From DAORHV01 sp964513925 (lineage in GTDB: Bacteria > Patescibacteriota > Gracilibacteria > Peribacterales > Peribacteraceae), in the NCBI GenBank assembly GCA_964513925.1, contig CAZENR010000008.1, positions 12,871 to 76,870 on the forward strand: a stretch of 64,000 bases of DNA, given 5' to 3'. Positions 16,591 to 26,222 of the stretch are shown piece after piece (the first letter of the stretch is position 1; every line of letters begins with the position of its first letter). Under the pieces are notes generated by a model. That model was not told where the DNA came from, searched no databases, and worked only from the letters and a program-made list of their open reading frames with translations. The position numbers were made by a program, and so were the translations under genes.

Positions 16591-16670
16591 CACGAAAGGG
16601 GCTTCGCCCCTCTCGTGCACTCTCCCGAATATGGGAGCGCTCCAGCCCGGAGTGAATCCGGGCTTCGCGC
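16591..16670 (+). repeat. Second copy of the tRNA-trailer hairpin motif
   Basis: CACGA-AA-GGGGC-TTC-GCCCC-TC-TCGTG (16591-16617), a middle CTCCC/GGGAG hairpin, then GCGC-TCCAG-CCCGGA...TCCGGG-CTTC-GCGC (16637-16670). Layout and loop sequences match the trailers of both tRNAs, with different stem bases. No tRNA precedes it and no T-run follows. Confidence 0.6.
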
Positions 16671-16675
16671 GTTCG

Positions 16676-17191
16676 TTACTTCGTCCACCGGAACGTCTCA
16701 AATATCTCCTTGGCCTGCTCTCTGTTATCCGTCATCTGGCTGATGCAGATGACCACCGTCTTGCCGTCGTTTTCGGAGCAGAATGCATACGCATGTGGTG
16801 CCGCACCACACTTCATGTTGGAAGTGTCGAACATGTATCCTTCTTGCTTAGAGAGCTCCCAGATATCTGCTCGCCCCCATCCTGCCTTGCCATTCGAGAT
16901 GATGAGCGGTTCTGTCTGCGATGCGCCGGTGAGGGAGGGGGAGCAGGGAGAATGCAATTCATGGAGCTCAATAGCACGCATCCCATTAGCACCATTGCTT
17001 GGGTATCCAAAATAGAAGTATTCGCCACTAGGCGCTTTCTCCGCATACGCATAACCAGCGAGAGCGGTTATTCGATAGCCAAACGAACTTTCATAAACTG
17101 GTAGTTTGACGTGCGAATTAACAGTCAAGTCCTCGGAGCCCGTACAGGCTCCGAGGAGTAACGGAATAATGCTAACTAGTAACAATTTCAT
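16676..17191 (-). CDS. Lipoprotein, paralogue of the one at 17454-17996
   Basis: A 171-residue lipoprotein. MKLLLVSIIPLLLGAC gives a signal peptide with lipobox LLGAC, and the protein begins by ATGA overlap with the stop of the upstream small gene. The C-terminal half (CSPSLTGASQTE, CSENDGKTVVICISQMTDN, QAKEIFETFRWTK) is nearly identical to the lipoprotein two genes upstream, while the N-terminal halves have diverged. The conserved part looks like a small globular domain with a buried beta strand. Function unknown; likely a cell-surface partner of the giant protein. A longer in-frame start (MESSNS...) exists but is explained by overlap with the other frame. Confidence 0.85.
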   Translation of the reverse strand: MKLLLVSIIPLLLGACTGSEDLTVNSHVKLPVYESSFGYRITALAGYAYAEKAPSGEYFYFGYPSNGANGMRAIELHELHSPCSPSLTGASQTEPLIISNGKAGWGRADIWELSKQEGYMFDTSNMKCGAAPHAYAFCSENDGKTVVICISQMTDNREQAKEIFETFRWTK

Positions 17192-17457
17192 AGAGTTTCC
17201 CATAATTGAGTTTGAGGATTCCATTTTTTAGTTTGATCAATAGAAAGCCATGCATCGACAATGCGACCATCTTGTAGCTGGTGTACCCACACCACCCTCT
17301 CCCCCACAGTCCCATCGGCATTCCAGGCGTAGGCAACGTTCTCAGCAACACGATGGCCATTCTCTAGGTAGTAAGAGCCATCTGCATTGCGCTTGTCTTG
17401 GCGTACCATAGCGATGCGCTGGGAGTCGTTGACCAAACTGCATGCGGACGCGCTCAT
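17188..17457 (-). CDS. Small protein duplicated from the C-terminus of the giant surface protein
   Basis: 89 residues starting by ATGA overlap with the preceding lipoprotein stop. Its end, RVVWVHQLQDGRIVDAWLS...KKWNPQTQLWETL, matches the last 40 residues of the 1774-aa protein (KIVWVEKLPDGTIINGWLK...KKWNPLTQLFEDR). It has no signal peptide. It appears to be a tandem copy of that C-terminal module, kept open and translationally coupled to both neighbours. Whether it works as a free protein is unknown. Confidence 0.75.
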   Translation of the reverse strand: MSASACSLVNDSQRIAMVRQDKRNADGSYYLENGHRVAENVAYAWNADGTVGERVVWVHQLQDGRIVDAWLSIDQTKKWNPQTQLWETL

Positions 17458-17996
17458 TTCGTCCACCGAAACGTCTCGAATATCTCCTTCGCCTGCTTTG
17501 AGTTGTCTGTCATCTGACTAATGCAGATGACCACCGTCTTGCCGTCTTTTTCGGAGCAGAGGGCATAACCAGCACCGGACACGATTGGGCGACATAGTGG
17601 TTCCTGCATATTTGGGAAATCGCCAGTGTAATAAATGTCGAAATAATCGACTTTGCCCCACTCCGCTTTCCCGTTGGCATTGGGCAGCTGCTCCGTCTGC
17701 GATGCGCCGGTGAGGGAGGGGGAGCAGGATGAATTTGAATCAATAATTTTAATCAGCACGTCCCCAGTTATAGATGTATTTGCATAGCCAAAGAATGTCG
17801 TTTTCTGATCAGCTTTACGATCAACAAAATCAGACGGAATGTCAACTACATATTCAGATGCTTGATAAGAATAACGAGTATCAACTGTTGTATGGATACT
17901 CGTAGTATTTGGCTGGTTACTTGCAGAGCAGCCAGCCAAATATAAAGCCAATAATAGACCTAACGATCTTCGAATAGTTGAGTTAGAGGATTCCAT
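17454..17996 (-). CDS. Lipoprotein following the giant surface protein
   Basis: A 180-residue lipoprotein: MESSNSTIRRSLGLLLALYLAGCSAS contains a basic n-region, hydrophobic core and lipobox LAGC. The start lies 37 bp inside the end of the giant gene, in another frame, so translation is probably coupled. The C-terminal domain is shared with the lipoprotein at 16676-17191 (over the last 35 residues only a few differences). Cysteines (SSCSPSLTGAS, MQEPLCRP, GYALCSEKD) may form disulfides. I know no named family. It probably sits on the outer face of the membrane beside the giant protein. Confidence 0.85.
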   Translation of the reverse strand: MESSNSTIRRSLGLLLALYLAGCSASNQPNTTSIHTTVDTRYSYQASEYVVDIPSDFVDRKADQKTTFFGYANTSITGDVLIKIIDSNSSCSPSLTGASQTEQLPNANGKAEWGKVDYFDIYYTGDFPNMQEPLCRPIVSGAGYALCSEKDGKTVVICISQMTDNSKQAKEIFETFRWTK

Positions 17997-20900
17997 TTTT
18001 TAAGAAAGTTATCGGCTTTTAACCAGCCGTTAATAATTGTTCCGTCTGGTAACTTTTCTACCCATACTATTTTGCCCATCTGCTCAATCGTCTTCCCTTC
18101 CTCCCATGCCAACCAGTGCTGCTGGGTTTGCACACCTGGCGTGAGGGGCAATTGATCGCGCCTGTCGAGTACCAGGTGCTCTGCGGTATTGACCCAGCCC
18201 AGAGCATCATTCCACGTCACTACTCGTGATGCATTGTCTGCAATTGTTGCCCAGTTCTCATCTGGCCCTGCATCAAACGCCTTCACTGTGGTGAGTCCTG
18301 CTGCAAAGACTGCCTTGCGCAGGTCAATTGCTTCATTATCAATTTTCGCAAAGATATGGTTGTGAGCATTGTCTAGCCCTTCACTGTATGAGCCATCTTC
18401 GTTGCGAGACTCCCTACCTCCAGTGAAGCCAATACTCTCCTTTGCGCGAACGAATTTGCCATCCCAGACAAAGATCTTCTCCGTCGTGTCCACCACAATC
18501 CCATTCTCTGTCTCCTGATGGCGAATTTCGTAGATGTCTCTTTCTTGTAGCTCTATTGAGCCATTCACCATGACCTCTACGATTTCCTTCCTCCCGGTCG
18601 CGAAGATGGGCATATGCAGATATCCGCTTTGCCAGTGAACGGTGATACCGTTGCGTGTGGTGACGTGATCAATGGTGATCGCACCGGTATTCAGATCTTT
18701 TTGAACATCTGCTGTGTATGCCCCTATCCGCAAAATGCCTTCAGCCATTGCTTTTACAACATCTCCACGATCAGAATCGCCGCCTTCATTGCTGTTCACA
18801 TCAACAGCATGGTATTCATGACCATCATGGTATCCGGAGCCCAAATTCCAATACCTTCCTTGCGGGTTGGCAACCGGGAAGTTGTTGGCAACTTCGGTTA
18901 ATACAACATTCTGACGTTGGTGCTCCGCACCCTGAGGAAGCGTTGAGAAATCGCCACTTTCAGGCTGACCATCCCACTGCAACGTGATGAGGTCACTGTA
19001 GCCGCCTCCGATGACGTTGTTGCCCGTATCCCACACCGCAACTTTAATGCGCACTTGGCCGCTGAAGGATTGCCCTAATTGCGAGAGAGGAAGATCGTAG
19101 AACAGCTTGCCGAATGCATTCGGTGTCCATTGAGGATCGAGAATTAGCGTCTTATTCGCATCGGCAATGGAAATGCGAGCATGCTTCGGCGTTTGGTTTG
19201 GCAGCACCGGTGGCGAGAACATGATGCGCACTGTGCCAGAAGTGTACGCCTGCTTATCGGTACTGACGAGCATGTCAGTACCACGTTCAATGAAGTTTGT
19301 AGAAAACGCCGAGAAGATCTTCCCAAAACCTGCTTGTGTAAATAGCAGTCGCATGCCGCCAAACAGGCGCTCAGCATCGTGGCTGCGAGTCATGTTGTAG
19401 AGCTGAGTAGGATCGATGCCTATGACGCGTGCGACTTTCGCAACGATAGTCATGCTGTGTGCGCTGTCCCCCGCCCAAATGTTCTGAAACATGCCCATGA
19501 AGATCTTTCCGGCAGCAGTTGATGTATCGACATACACATCATTAATCTTTGGATATGTCTGCCCAAGCGGAGGATTGTATAATCCGTAGATTTCTTGGAA
19601 TACCGCTGTTGGATCACTACGACCAATATTTGCAACAACCGCTTTCAATGCACTTGTGGTAGTTTCCGGATTTGGTTCACTACCACCAAAGCCATCTGGA
19701 GGAACGTCGCGACCAGTATCGTGTAAATACGTGAACAGCAATTGCTGGTACAGCGAAGGATCACCATACCGCGTATCGCCAGTTGAGAGGAGTCTCTGCT
19801 GTCTCCACTGCGAGAACTGTGTGTCTGCTTGCCCATTACTTACTACCGTCGGCCCAGCGTAACTGCTAGGCTTCCATTCTAGTAACCACGTCCCATCTGG
19901 TTGCTGTGTAGCCACCCGCTTCTCGCTGCTCTCCCCTTGCAGCTTCAGCGTCCTCCCATCCACCACTCTCCTGCCATCGGGCAGCACCACGGTTACGCTG
20001 AGTACACCGTTCTCGGGAGTTGCGAAGTTGAGGGAGACGGACTTGGCAGCTTGGCCTGCGAGCGTGAACGAGACTTCTCTGGCATTAGGAGTGCCTTCGT
20101 TGGTAATCACCCGCACTGTGCCCCCGGTTTGGCCTGCATTCCACACATTCAGGAGCACGTTGCCGCTGCTGGGGGTTATAGCCCTCCCGGTGTCTGGCAC
20201 AGACGTCAGTCCGTCACTCACGCCTTCGCCTGGGCCGAGGTTACGAATGGCCAAGATATCGGTACGGATGGTCATAGCCTCCGGCGGCAGGATGTCTGCT
20301 GCGTTGGCAGACTGGATATGGCCAATGTCCACAGTGCCGGGGTCTTGGGTGCTGCCGCTGGTAAGGTAAATGACTACCTGGCTGGGGGCGCCGGGATACA
20401 GGATCACGGTCTTGCCGACAATGCGGTAGTAGTCTTGGGAGAGCTCGGTATCACCCCCGGAGGTATGGTAGTGCACCTTTTGCGGAGTAGCGCTGCCCTG
20501 CAAGGTACTCAAGGTAATGGCGCTGTACTGGCTTTGGTTACGCACCACGCCCACCTTGTACGGATCGAACCGGCCCACTGCCAGGTACCCCGGGCTTGGC
20601 CCACGCCGAAGCGTGTCATCGTTCTGGCGCCAGTCGGGCGCATTGACCAGCAGACCAGTGGGTGTTGTTTCCAATGTGTGCGGTACGGTTGGCTGCGACT
20701 GCGCGTTGTTCCCGGCAATAGCGATGGTGTCCAAGGTCAGCGTGGCATAGCGCCGGCCATTGGCTGCCTCCCGCAAGATGTCCCACTTCTCTGCATCGGG
20801 GATACTGCTGTGGGCAGGTTGTGCGAAGTAGGCAAGACTCGCGCCGCCGAACTGCGGGAAGCTCTTAAAGCCATTCTGGTTCCACCACTCCCACGCGTAG

Positions 20901-23284
20901 CGACTGGCTTGGTACTGGCCGTCGCGACTGTTGAAGTAGTTCAAGAACTCCTGTGCCTGCTGCGAGAGGGCCTGCTCTTCGTTCAGTACCACCACACCGG
21001 TAATACCCTCGTTGTCGCTGTGGCTTACAGTCGCGCCGGACTGCACAGTCTTTGTTGCAAGAATGTCATCGCCGCGCAGAAAGCGTACGGTGGCTTGATT
21101 GCCGGTGGAGGTGGTGGCAACAAACGAGACGCTGGTGACCCGATGCGCCGCAGACGTAAGATCCAGCGTTGCGGCAGAGCCGGTGAAGTTGAGCGAGCCA
21201 TCTTGATTGCGTTCCAGCGCAGGCAAGCTGCTGCGTACACCTTGCCAGCTGCTGAGTCGTACGCTGCCGCCGAGTGTCTGTACGTCCAACAGCGCGTCTA
21301 TCCGTCTGTCTTGCTGGGTTGTCTCCAGCGTATCGGCTTCCACGTATTGCGCTTGGGTGTTTGCATGCGCCAACAGCTCCATGATGTCATCACGCTCGGT
21401 TTCCTCCGCTTGCAGGAGCGCTAGCTGGCTAGTTGCCTGGGAGAGCTGTCCCTGCAGCACCGTCAGATTGGCTTGCGCGCTGTCCACCGCTGGGTTCGGT
21501 ACGGTGTATCCAGGTAGTCCGCTGCGATCCAGTGCAACCATGCGCGACGCCGCACCATCGCCGCTCACTGCGGTGACAGTCTTGCCTTGCACGGCCAAAC
21601 TGCGTGGTCCGGTGCCAATGCCTGTGTACGTTGTCAGCAGCGTCGGTACTTGGTTGCTGCCAAGCGGGCGCAGGTCGTACGCGTTTACCTGGTTTCCAGA
21701 CGCGACAAACAAGTGGTTGCCATCGCCGCTGATGGTCAGGCTGCTTACGTATCCAGACTGGTTTGGTAGCTGTGTCTTCTGGCCTGTGGAACGGTTCCAC
21801 ACCGCCAAGGCACCGCCGTCGCCTCCGGCAAAGATCCACTGTGCATTCGGACTTGCCGCCACCGCGCTTGCGGCATTGCCAAGGCCCGTTAGCCGAAGGA
21901 TGACGGCGCGGGTTGCCGGGTTGATGATGGTCGGCCCGCCGCCGTCGCCAACCAGCATGGTGCCGTCGCTTACGGCTGCCACTTGCTCGGCCCAGTCGAA
22001 GCCGTCACCAAGTGCATTGATCTGTTTTGTGCTCGTGTTGATGGTGATGGGAGACACGCCATGCATATCCACCAGCAGCGTTGCGCCGTCTTGGGACATT
22101 GCGGCATTCAGGCACAGGCTGGGGAGTTCTCCGGAGTCCCACAACAGGCTGCCGTCGCTCACATTGTACTGTCGCACGTGCTTGTCGTAGCCGGACGTCC
22201 ACATGCTTTGACCGTCGTTACTCCACACGGCGTCAATGACCAGCGAGTTGTTGCCAGACAGCGTGCGCACCAATGCTCCGGTGCTTGCATTCCAAATTTT
22301 TGCGGTGCGGTCTTGCGAAGCAGTCACGAAGAATGCGCCATCGGGACTGAAGCGTGCGTTGTACAGGTTCTGGCCCGGGTGCACGTTCAATTTGCCCAAG
22401 ATGCTCTGCGAGGCATTGCTCCCTTCGGGCCACGGAAGATTGGTAACCGCAGGTGGACTTGGCGTCGTGTTTTGGGCGTTTGTCAGGGCTGTTTGGGCGT
22501 CCGCTGTTTGCAGCGTGAGTGCTGCGACACGGTTTGTCAGCTCGCCTGTATCGCTAGGAGTGTCGGCAAAGTACATCTGCACCTCTATGCCGTCTAACCC
22601 CACCGGTCGCAGATCTCCCTGCGCGTGCACATTGATGAGGATGATCCGCTGAATGCCCAAGGCTGGGTTCCAGGGAATGATGCCGTTTGCCGGAATGGGT
22701 ACAGTGGTACGCCCGTTTGGCGTATCAATCAGCACGTTGCCCTGGGCCGGGGTGGCCGGGTTCACGTGCTTCAGCAGTATGGCGCTGGCTCCGGTAAGCA
22801 GCTGCGGGAAGTCGAAGGTCATGTGGTCTGTTCCCAGCGGGTTCTGCTCCGTGCCATGCAGAACATCATACGCGTCATTGAGTGCAAGCAGGGCTGCGTC
22901 CCGCACCACGCTGGCGCCTCCCGTCCCCGTGGACACTTGCACTTGCACGCCTTCGCCAAAGTTGACGCTCGCGTTGTTTGCAACCAATCCGCTTGCATGG
23001 GCCTCCAGCTGTGCGGTGACGGTTTGGTAGCTGCCGGAAGATGGAGGCGACCAGACCAGGGCGCTGTCGTAATTGTTTTCAGGAGTACCAAAGACGGTTG
23101 CCGAAAACATCTCTCGGTCTTCCAGGCTTTCTAAGCACAGTTGTACCGAGCTTCTGGTGCGAGACACGGCGCGCGAAGGCGTTGGCAGCGGCACCGAAGC
23201 AGGTACTCGAACATCGATGGGGGCAAAGGAAGCAAAGTAGGCGTCTAGGGCCTCGGTGGAGGGTGTGTGCGCTTGCTTGGACAT
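17960..23284 (-). CDS. Giant surface protein: LEPR-XLL-like motif, beta-propeller repeats, M23-like domain
   Basis: A 1774-residue protein. The N-terminal 62 residues end in LESLEDREMFSA after a basic, Ser-rich stretch, closely resembling the LEPR-XLL/LEDR motif at the start of giant planctomycete exoproteins. About residues 290-590 hold WD40-like propeller blades (FSPDGAFFVTASQDRTAKIW, DGGALAVWNRSTGQ). Beta-rich domains follow. Near 1470-1650 an M23-like domain has YHAVDVN (HxxxD) and NAHNHIF (HxH). The C-terminal 40 residues form a module copied in the downstream small gene. I chose the ATG at 23282-23284, just before the conserved N-terminus. First gene of a four-gene overlapping operon. 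Confidence 0.85.
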   Translation of the reverse strand: MSKQAHTPSTEALDAYFASFAPIDVRVPASVPLPTPSRAVSRTRSSVQLCLESLEDREMFSATVFGTPENNYDSALVWSPPSSGSYQTVTAQLEAHASGLVANNASVNFGEGVQVQVSTGTGGASVVRDAALLALNDAYDVLHGTEQNPLGTDHMTFDFPQLLTGASAILLKHVNPATPAQGNVLIDTPNGRTTVPIPANGIIPWNPALGIQRIILINVHAQGDLRPVGLDGIEVQMYFADTPSDTGELTNRVAALTLQTADAQTALTNAQNTTPSPPAVTNLPWPEGSNASQSILGKLNVHPGQNLYNARFSPDGAFFVTASQDRTAKIWNASTGALVRTLSGNNSLVIDAVWSNDGQSMWTSGYDKHVRQYNVSDGSLLWDSGELPSLCLNAAMSQDGATLLVDMHGVSPITINTSTKQINALGDGFDWAEQVAAVSDGTMLVGDGGGPTIINPATRAVILRLTGLGNAASAVAASPNAQWIFAGGDGGALAVWNRSTGQKTQLPNQSGYVSSLTISGDGNHLFVASGNQVNAYDLRPLGSNQVPTLLTTYTGIGTGPRSLAVQGKTVTAVSGDGAASRMVALDRSGLPGYTVPNPAVDSAQANLTVLQGQLSQATSQLALLQAEETERDDIMELLAHANTQAQYVEADTLETTQQDRRIDALLDVQTLGGSVRLSSWQGVRSSLPALERNQDGSLNFTGSAATLDLTSAAHRVTSVSFVATTSTGNQATVRFLRGDDILATKTVQSGATVSHSDNEGITGVVVLNEEQALSQQAQEFLNYFNSRDGQYQASRYAWEWWNQNGFKSFPQFGGASLAYFAQPAHSSIPDAEKWDILREAANGRRYATLTLDTIAIAGNNAQSQPTVPHTLETTPTGLLVNAPDWRQNDDTLRRGPSPGYLAVGRFDPYKVGVVRNQSQYSAITLSTLQGSATPQKVHYHTSGGDTELSQDYYRIVGKTVILYPGAPSQVVIYLTSGSTQDPGTVDIGHIQSANAADILPPEAMTIRTDILAIRNLGPGEGVSDGLTSVPDTGRAITPSSGNVLLNVWNAGQTGGTVRVITNEGTPNAREVSFTLAGQAAKSVSLNFATPENGVLSVTVVLPDGRRVVDGRTLKLQGESSEKRVATQQPDGTWLLEWKPSSYAGPTVVSNGQADTQFSQWRQQRLLSTGDTRYGDPSLYQQLLFTYLHDTGRDVPPDGFGGSEPNPETTTSALKAVVANIGRSDPTAVFQEIYGLYNPPLGQTYPKINDVYVDTSTAAGKIFMGMFQNIWAGDSAHSMTIVAKVARVIGIDPTQLYNMTRSHDAERLFGGMRLLFTQAGFGKIFSAFSTNFIERGTDMLVSTDKQAYTSGTVRIMFSPPVLPNQTPKHARISIADANKTLILDPQWTPNAFGKLFYDLPLSQLGQSFSGQVRIKVAVWDTGNNVIGGGYSDLITLQWDGQPESGDFSTLPQGAEHQRQNVVLTEVANNFPVANPQGRYWNLGSGYHDGHEYHAVDVNSNEGGDSDRGDVVKAMAEGILRIGAYTADVQKDLNTGAITIDHVTTRNGITVHWQSGYLHMPIFATGRKEIVEVMVNGSIELQERDIYEIRHQETENGIVVDTTEKIFVWDGKFVRAKESIGFTGGRESRNEDGSYSEGLDNAHNHIFAKIDNEAIDLRKAVFAAGLTTVKAFDAGPDENWATIADNASRVVTWNDALGWVNTAEHLVLDRRDQLPLTPGVQTQQHWLAWEEGKTIEQMGKIVWVEKLPDGTIINGWLKADNFLKKWNPLTQLFEDR

Positions 23285-23607
23285 GCAGGCAAAGGGGGGG
23301 AAGATGCCCCTATTGCACGCCTGTATGCCGGCGGCGTCAGCAGGGGGGAGTACCCGCATGCACAGCAAAGTCTTATTTTTGGCTTTAAAAAGCCATGGAT
23401 GGGGTTCCAGGGTAAGACAGAACACCCCGTAGACATGTGATGCTGACTTGTCTTCGCAAAGTCACTTCAAACGGCGTAGGATGCCGGATTAAGGGCGCTT
23501 CTCGTGCCGAAGAGCGCACCACTGTCACTACCAGGTGTAAACTTTACTTTCCAAAGAAAGGTCGTAGAGTACAGGTTTGCATTTTTGCCTCCTCACCATT
23601 TCCGACC
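23285..23607. other. 323-bp divergent intergenic region
   Basis: Lies between the giant surface gene (minus) and the membrane regulator gene (plus). It contains GGCTTT-TT-AAAGCC (about 23379-23392) and G-runs near the giant gene's start. No riboswitch consensus I know fits. A weak extended -10 (GTGTAAACT, about 23535-23543) faces the regulator gene. Being next to a regulator, it is a plausible operator site, but no clear palindrome is seen. Confidence 0.4.
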
Positions 23608-26043
23608 ATGATCGCCATTCTCCCCGCCAGCATCGAGCAGTACCTGAAAGATGCCAAGTTCTCGGCAACCGAGATCTTGGTGATTCGTAAATTGCTCGAG
23701 GAAGACGCGCTGACATTGCGCGAACTTGCTACCAAAACCGGCAAGAGCACCGGAGTGTTGGATCAAGCGCTCAAGAAGCTGATTGGTAAAGGCATCGTGC
23801 ACAAACAGGCTATCAATGGCGGCTACAAATACATCATGGCTTCGCTCAAGCCCATTCTGGAGTGGATGGAGAAAGACATGAAGCAGAAGTACGAGCTGTT
23901 GGAGCGCCGTCACCAGAATTTCGAGGCGTTCATTGCATCGCTCACCGTGGACAAGGCGCGCCCGGAAATGCAGTACTTCGACGGTGAAGATGGCATTAAG
24001 CGTGCCTACATCAAGCTGTTGGAGCAGGGGAAAGAGCTACTCTGCTACTGGCCTCTGGAGTGTTTTTGGGACGAGCATCCACTGAAAGATTTCTACGTGC
24101 AGTACTTCCGCGAGCGGCACCGCCGCGGCATGTTCTCGCGCGTCATCAGCCACGACACCACCTTTGGTCGTCGCTTCCAATCGCGCGATCCGTTCGAGTA
24201 CCGCAAGACCATTCTGGTGCCGGAAGCAGAGTTGCCGATGCCGTTTGAGAAGGTGATTGCGGGCGATATTGTCGCCTGCTTTAACCACAAGCAGCAGCAG
24301 GCATGTTTTATTAAGTACCCCGAATTCGCACACGCCGAGCGCATGCTGTTTGAAAACCATTGGAAAGAAGCGCAGCGCAAGCAGCTGCAGGAGGCTGTTT
24401 CTGACACCGCCGAAGAATCTGCGTTGCAGCCAGAAACTGGTGCACTGGAGCCGGTATTGCAATCGCCAGAAATTGAACTGCGGACGAAAATTCTCTCCAA
24501 ACTGCGCGAGTTCTTCTTGAGCAAGGCGAGCGTGATCGCATTTGTTGTTTGTGCCGTAGCCGGCCTGGCGGCAACGCTCGGTGGCCACGTAATGCGCGGC
24601 GGCGGCATAGATGCGCTGTCGCTGCGTACATTCGTGCCGCTTGTCGTGTTTCTGGTGTGCTTTCTTGGGTTTGCCGTGCTGCGATTCGGCGCACTCAACA
24701 AGTCGTTGCTGCGCGAAGTCATGAAAATCGCCACCATCCGCAACCTTGCTTGGAGTTTGGTGCTGTGCGCACTGCTAGCCACCGGCGGATCGTACTTGCT
24801 TAGTAGCCAGACGGCGTACCTCAACTTGCAGCGCGTACGAGAGCAGGTGCGCTCCGTAGCGGCGACTGCCGCACTGCAGTTCGATGCCGGGGTCATAGAT
24901 GCCATTCGTGCCCCGCAAGACGTGCGCAAGCCGCAGCATGCCGTACTCGTGCGCCAACTAGCCGATGTTCGCAAGCAGAACCCCAGTGTGAAGCATGTCT
25001 ACATCATGCGTTTGTCGGGCGATGCGTTGAGCTTTGTAGCCGATGCCGATGCACTACATGCACCCGGCGATGTGCATGAAAAAGATCCGGAGTCTCTTGT
25101 AAGTGCCATCACGAAGAACGAGGCCAGCGCGGACGAAACGCCGTATACAGATCAATTGGGAACATTTATTTCAGGAGCGGCACCCATTCGCAATGCACAA
25201 GGAGAGGCTGTTGCCCTTGTAGGCCTGGACATAGATGCAACCAGGTTGCACGAACTAGCGAAAGAAAGCCGTTGGTCGCTGTATTTGCTGCTTGGGCTAG
25301 CGACTCTGTTCCTTCTTGCAAACCGCAAGCTCTGCGTACTGCTCTTCAAGCGCGCAACGGTGCGCAGTGCCGTGCTCGGCATTGCAGCATGTGGCATGCT
25401 GGCCCTGGTGGGCACGTACGGCATGTATATGCAGACGCTCTACATTCTTAAGACAGAATTGTCGGAAAAACTCATGTCAATTGCCAGCACTGCCGCCACG
25501 CAATTCGACGTGAAAGATTTAGATCAACTCCGATTCGCCCGCGACATGAAGACCGAGGCGTACCAACGTGTATTCCGGACATTGAACCAAATTCGCGATA
25601 ATAACCCGGATATTCGCTATGCGTACATTATGCGGAAAGTAGACGATGGTATGGGCGAATTTGTGGCCGATGCAGACTCAAATTACGATTTACCCTTTTT
25701 GAGAGATGACAATAACGATGGCGTGCTAGATGAATTGGATGAGGCGGTTGCGCCGGGGGTTCGCTACTTAAGTACGGCCCCAACCTTTGTTTTGGGTTTT
25801 GAACAACCAATTGCGGATAGTCAATTTACAACTGATCAATGGGGGACTTTTATTTCGGGCTATGCACCCATTGGATCTATAACAAAAGGCAGTTACATGC
25901 TTGAGGTCGATATGGATGTTTCGCAAATTCATGAAGCCATTAGAAATAAGTTCCATTTTCACTTGTGGTTCTGCGGCATTTTTCTACTTGTAGTAGGCAT
26001 TTTATGTGTTTTGCAAAAACAATTAATCCCAATTCGCCGTTAA
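23608..26043 (+). CDS. TrmB-type regulator fused to two extracytoplasmic sensor domains
   Basis: An 811-residue protein with an unusual order. Residues 1 to about 80 are a TrmB-like winged helix (LLEEDALTLRELATKTGKSTGVLDQALKKLIGKGIV). About 85-260 is a TrmB/PLD-like effector domain (MQYFDGEDGIKRAYIKLLEQ). Two membrane helices follow near 305-360. Then come two copies of 'helix, extracytoplasmic sensor, helix', each sensor having FDxxxxDxxR, IRYAYIMR, FVADADS and DQ.GTFISG.API motifs. The second carries an EF-hand-like loop at D700-D711 (DDNNDGVLDELD). The same sensor is in the kinase at 29580-31028. No kinase or output domain other than the HTH is present, so this looks like a membrane-bound one-component regulator. 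The start is the ATG before the HTH. Confidence 0.85.
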   Translation: MIAILPASIEQYLKDAKFSATEILVIRKLLEEDALTLRELATKTGKSTGVLDQALKKLIGKGIVHKQAINGGYKYIMASLKPILEWMEKDMKQKYELLERRHQNFEAFIASLTVDKARPEMQYFDGEDGIKRAYIKLLEQGKELLCYWPLECFWDEHPLKDFYVQYFRERHRRGMFSRVISHDTTFGRRFQSRDPFEYRKTILVPEAELPMPFEKVIAGDIVACFNHKQQQACFIKYPEFAHAERMLFENHWKEAQRKQLQEAVSDTAEESALQPETGALEPVLQSPEIELRTKILSKLREFFLSKASVIAFVVCAVAGLAATLGGHVMRGGGIDALSLRTFVPLVVFLVCFLGFAVLRFGALNKSLLREVMKIATIRNLAWSLVLCALLATGGSYLLSSQTAYLNLQRVREQVRSVAATAALQFDAGVIDAIRAPQDVRKPQHAVLVRQLADVRKQNPSVKHVYIMRLSGDALSFVADADALHAPGDVHEKDPESLVSAITKNEASADETPYTDQLGTFISGAAPIRNAQGEAVALVGLDIDATRLHELAKESRWSLYLLLGLATLFLLANRKLCVLLFKRATVRSAVLGIAACGMLALVGTYGMYMQTLYILKTELSEKLMSIASTAATQFDVKDLDQLRFARDMKTEAYQRVFRTLNQIRDNNPDIRYAYIMRKVDDGMGEFVADADSNYDLPFLRDDNNDGVLDELDEAVAPGVRYLSTAPTFVLGFEQPIADSQFTTDQWGTFISGYAPIGSITKGSYMLEVDMDVSQIHEAIRNKFHFHLWFCGIFLLVVGILCVLQKQLIPIRR

Positions 26044-26222
26044 AAATTTCACGGAGTTAGTACGAGGCGAATGTGGCCATTTTTTCTATTTTAGATACTG
26101 AAGCAATAAAATATTGTGGTTCAAATTCCTCGAATATTTAGCTTAATAGGCTTCTAAGCTCATTATTGTCAAAAATATAAAATATGTTGAAATTGTAAAA
26201 TTTGTATGTTAGGATTGACCTT

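Noticed and set aside
19901..21424. Plus-strand 507-aa frame opposite the giant surface protein
   Set aside because: Shadow of a GC-rich gene: composition and lack of domains contrast with the clear propeller blades on the other strand.
23285..23450. Possible c-di-GMP or other riboswitch before the giant surface gene
   Set aside because: G-runs and an AAAGCC hairpin are present but no known riboswitch consensus could be matched.
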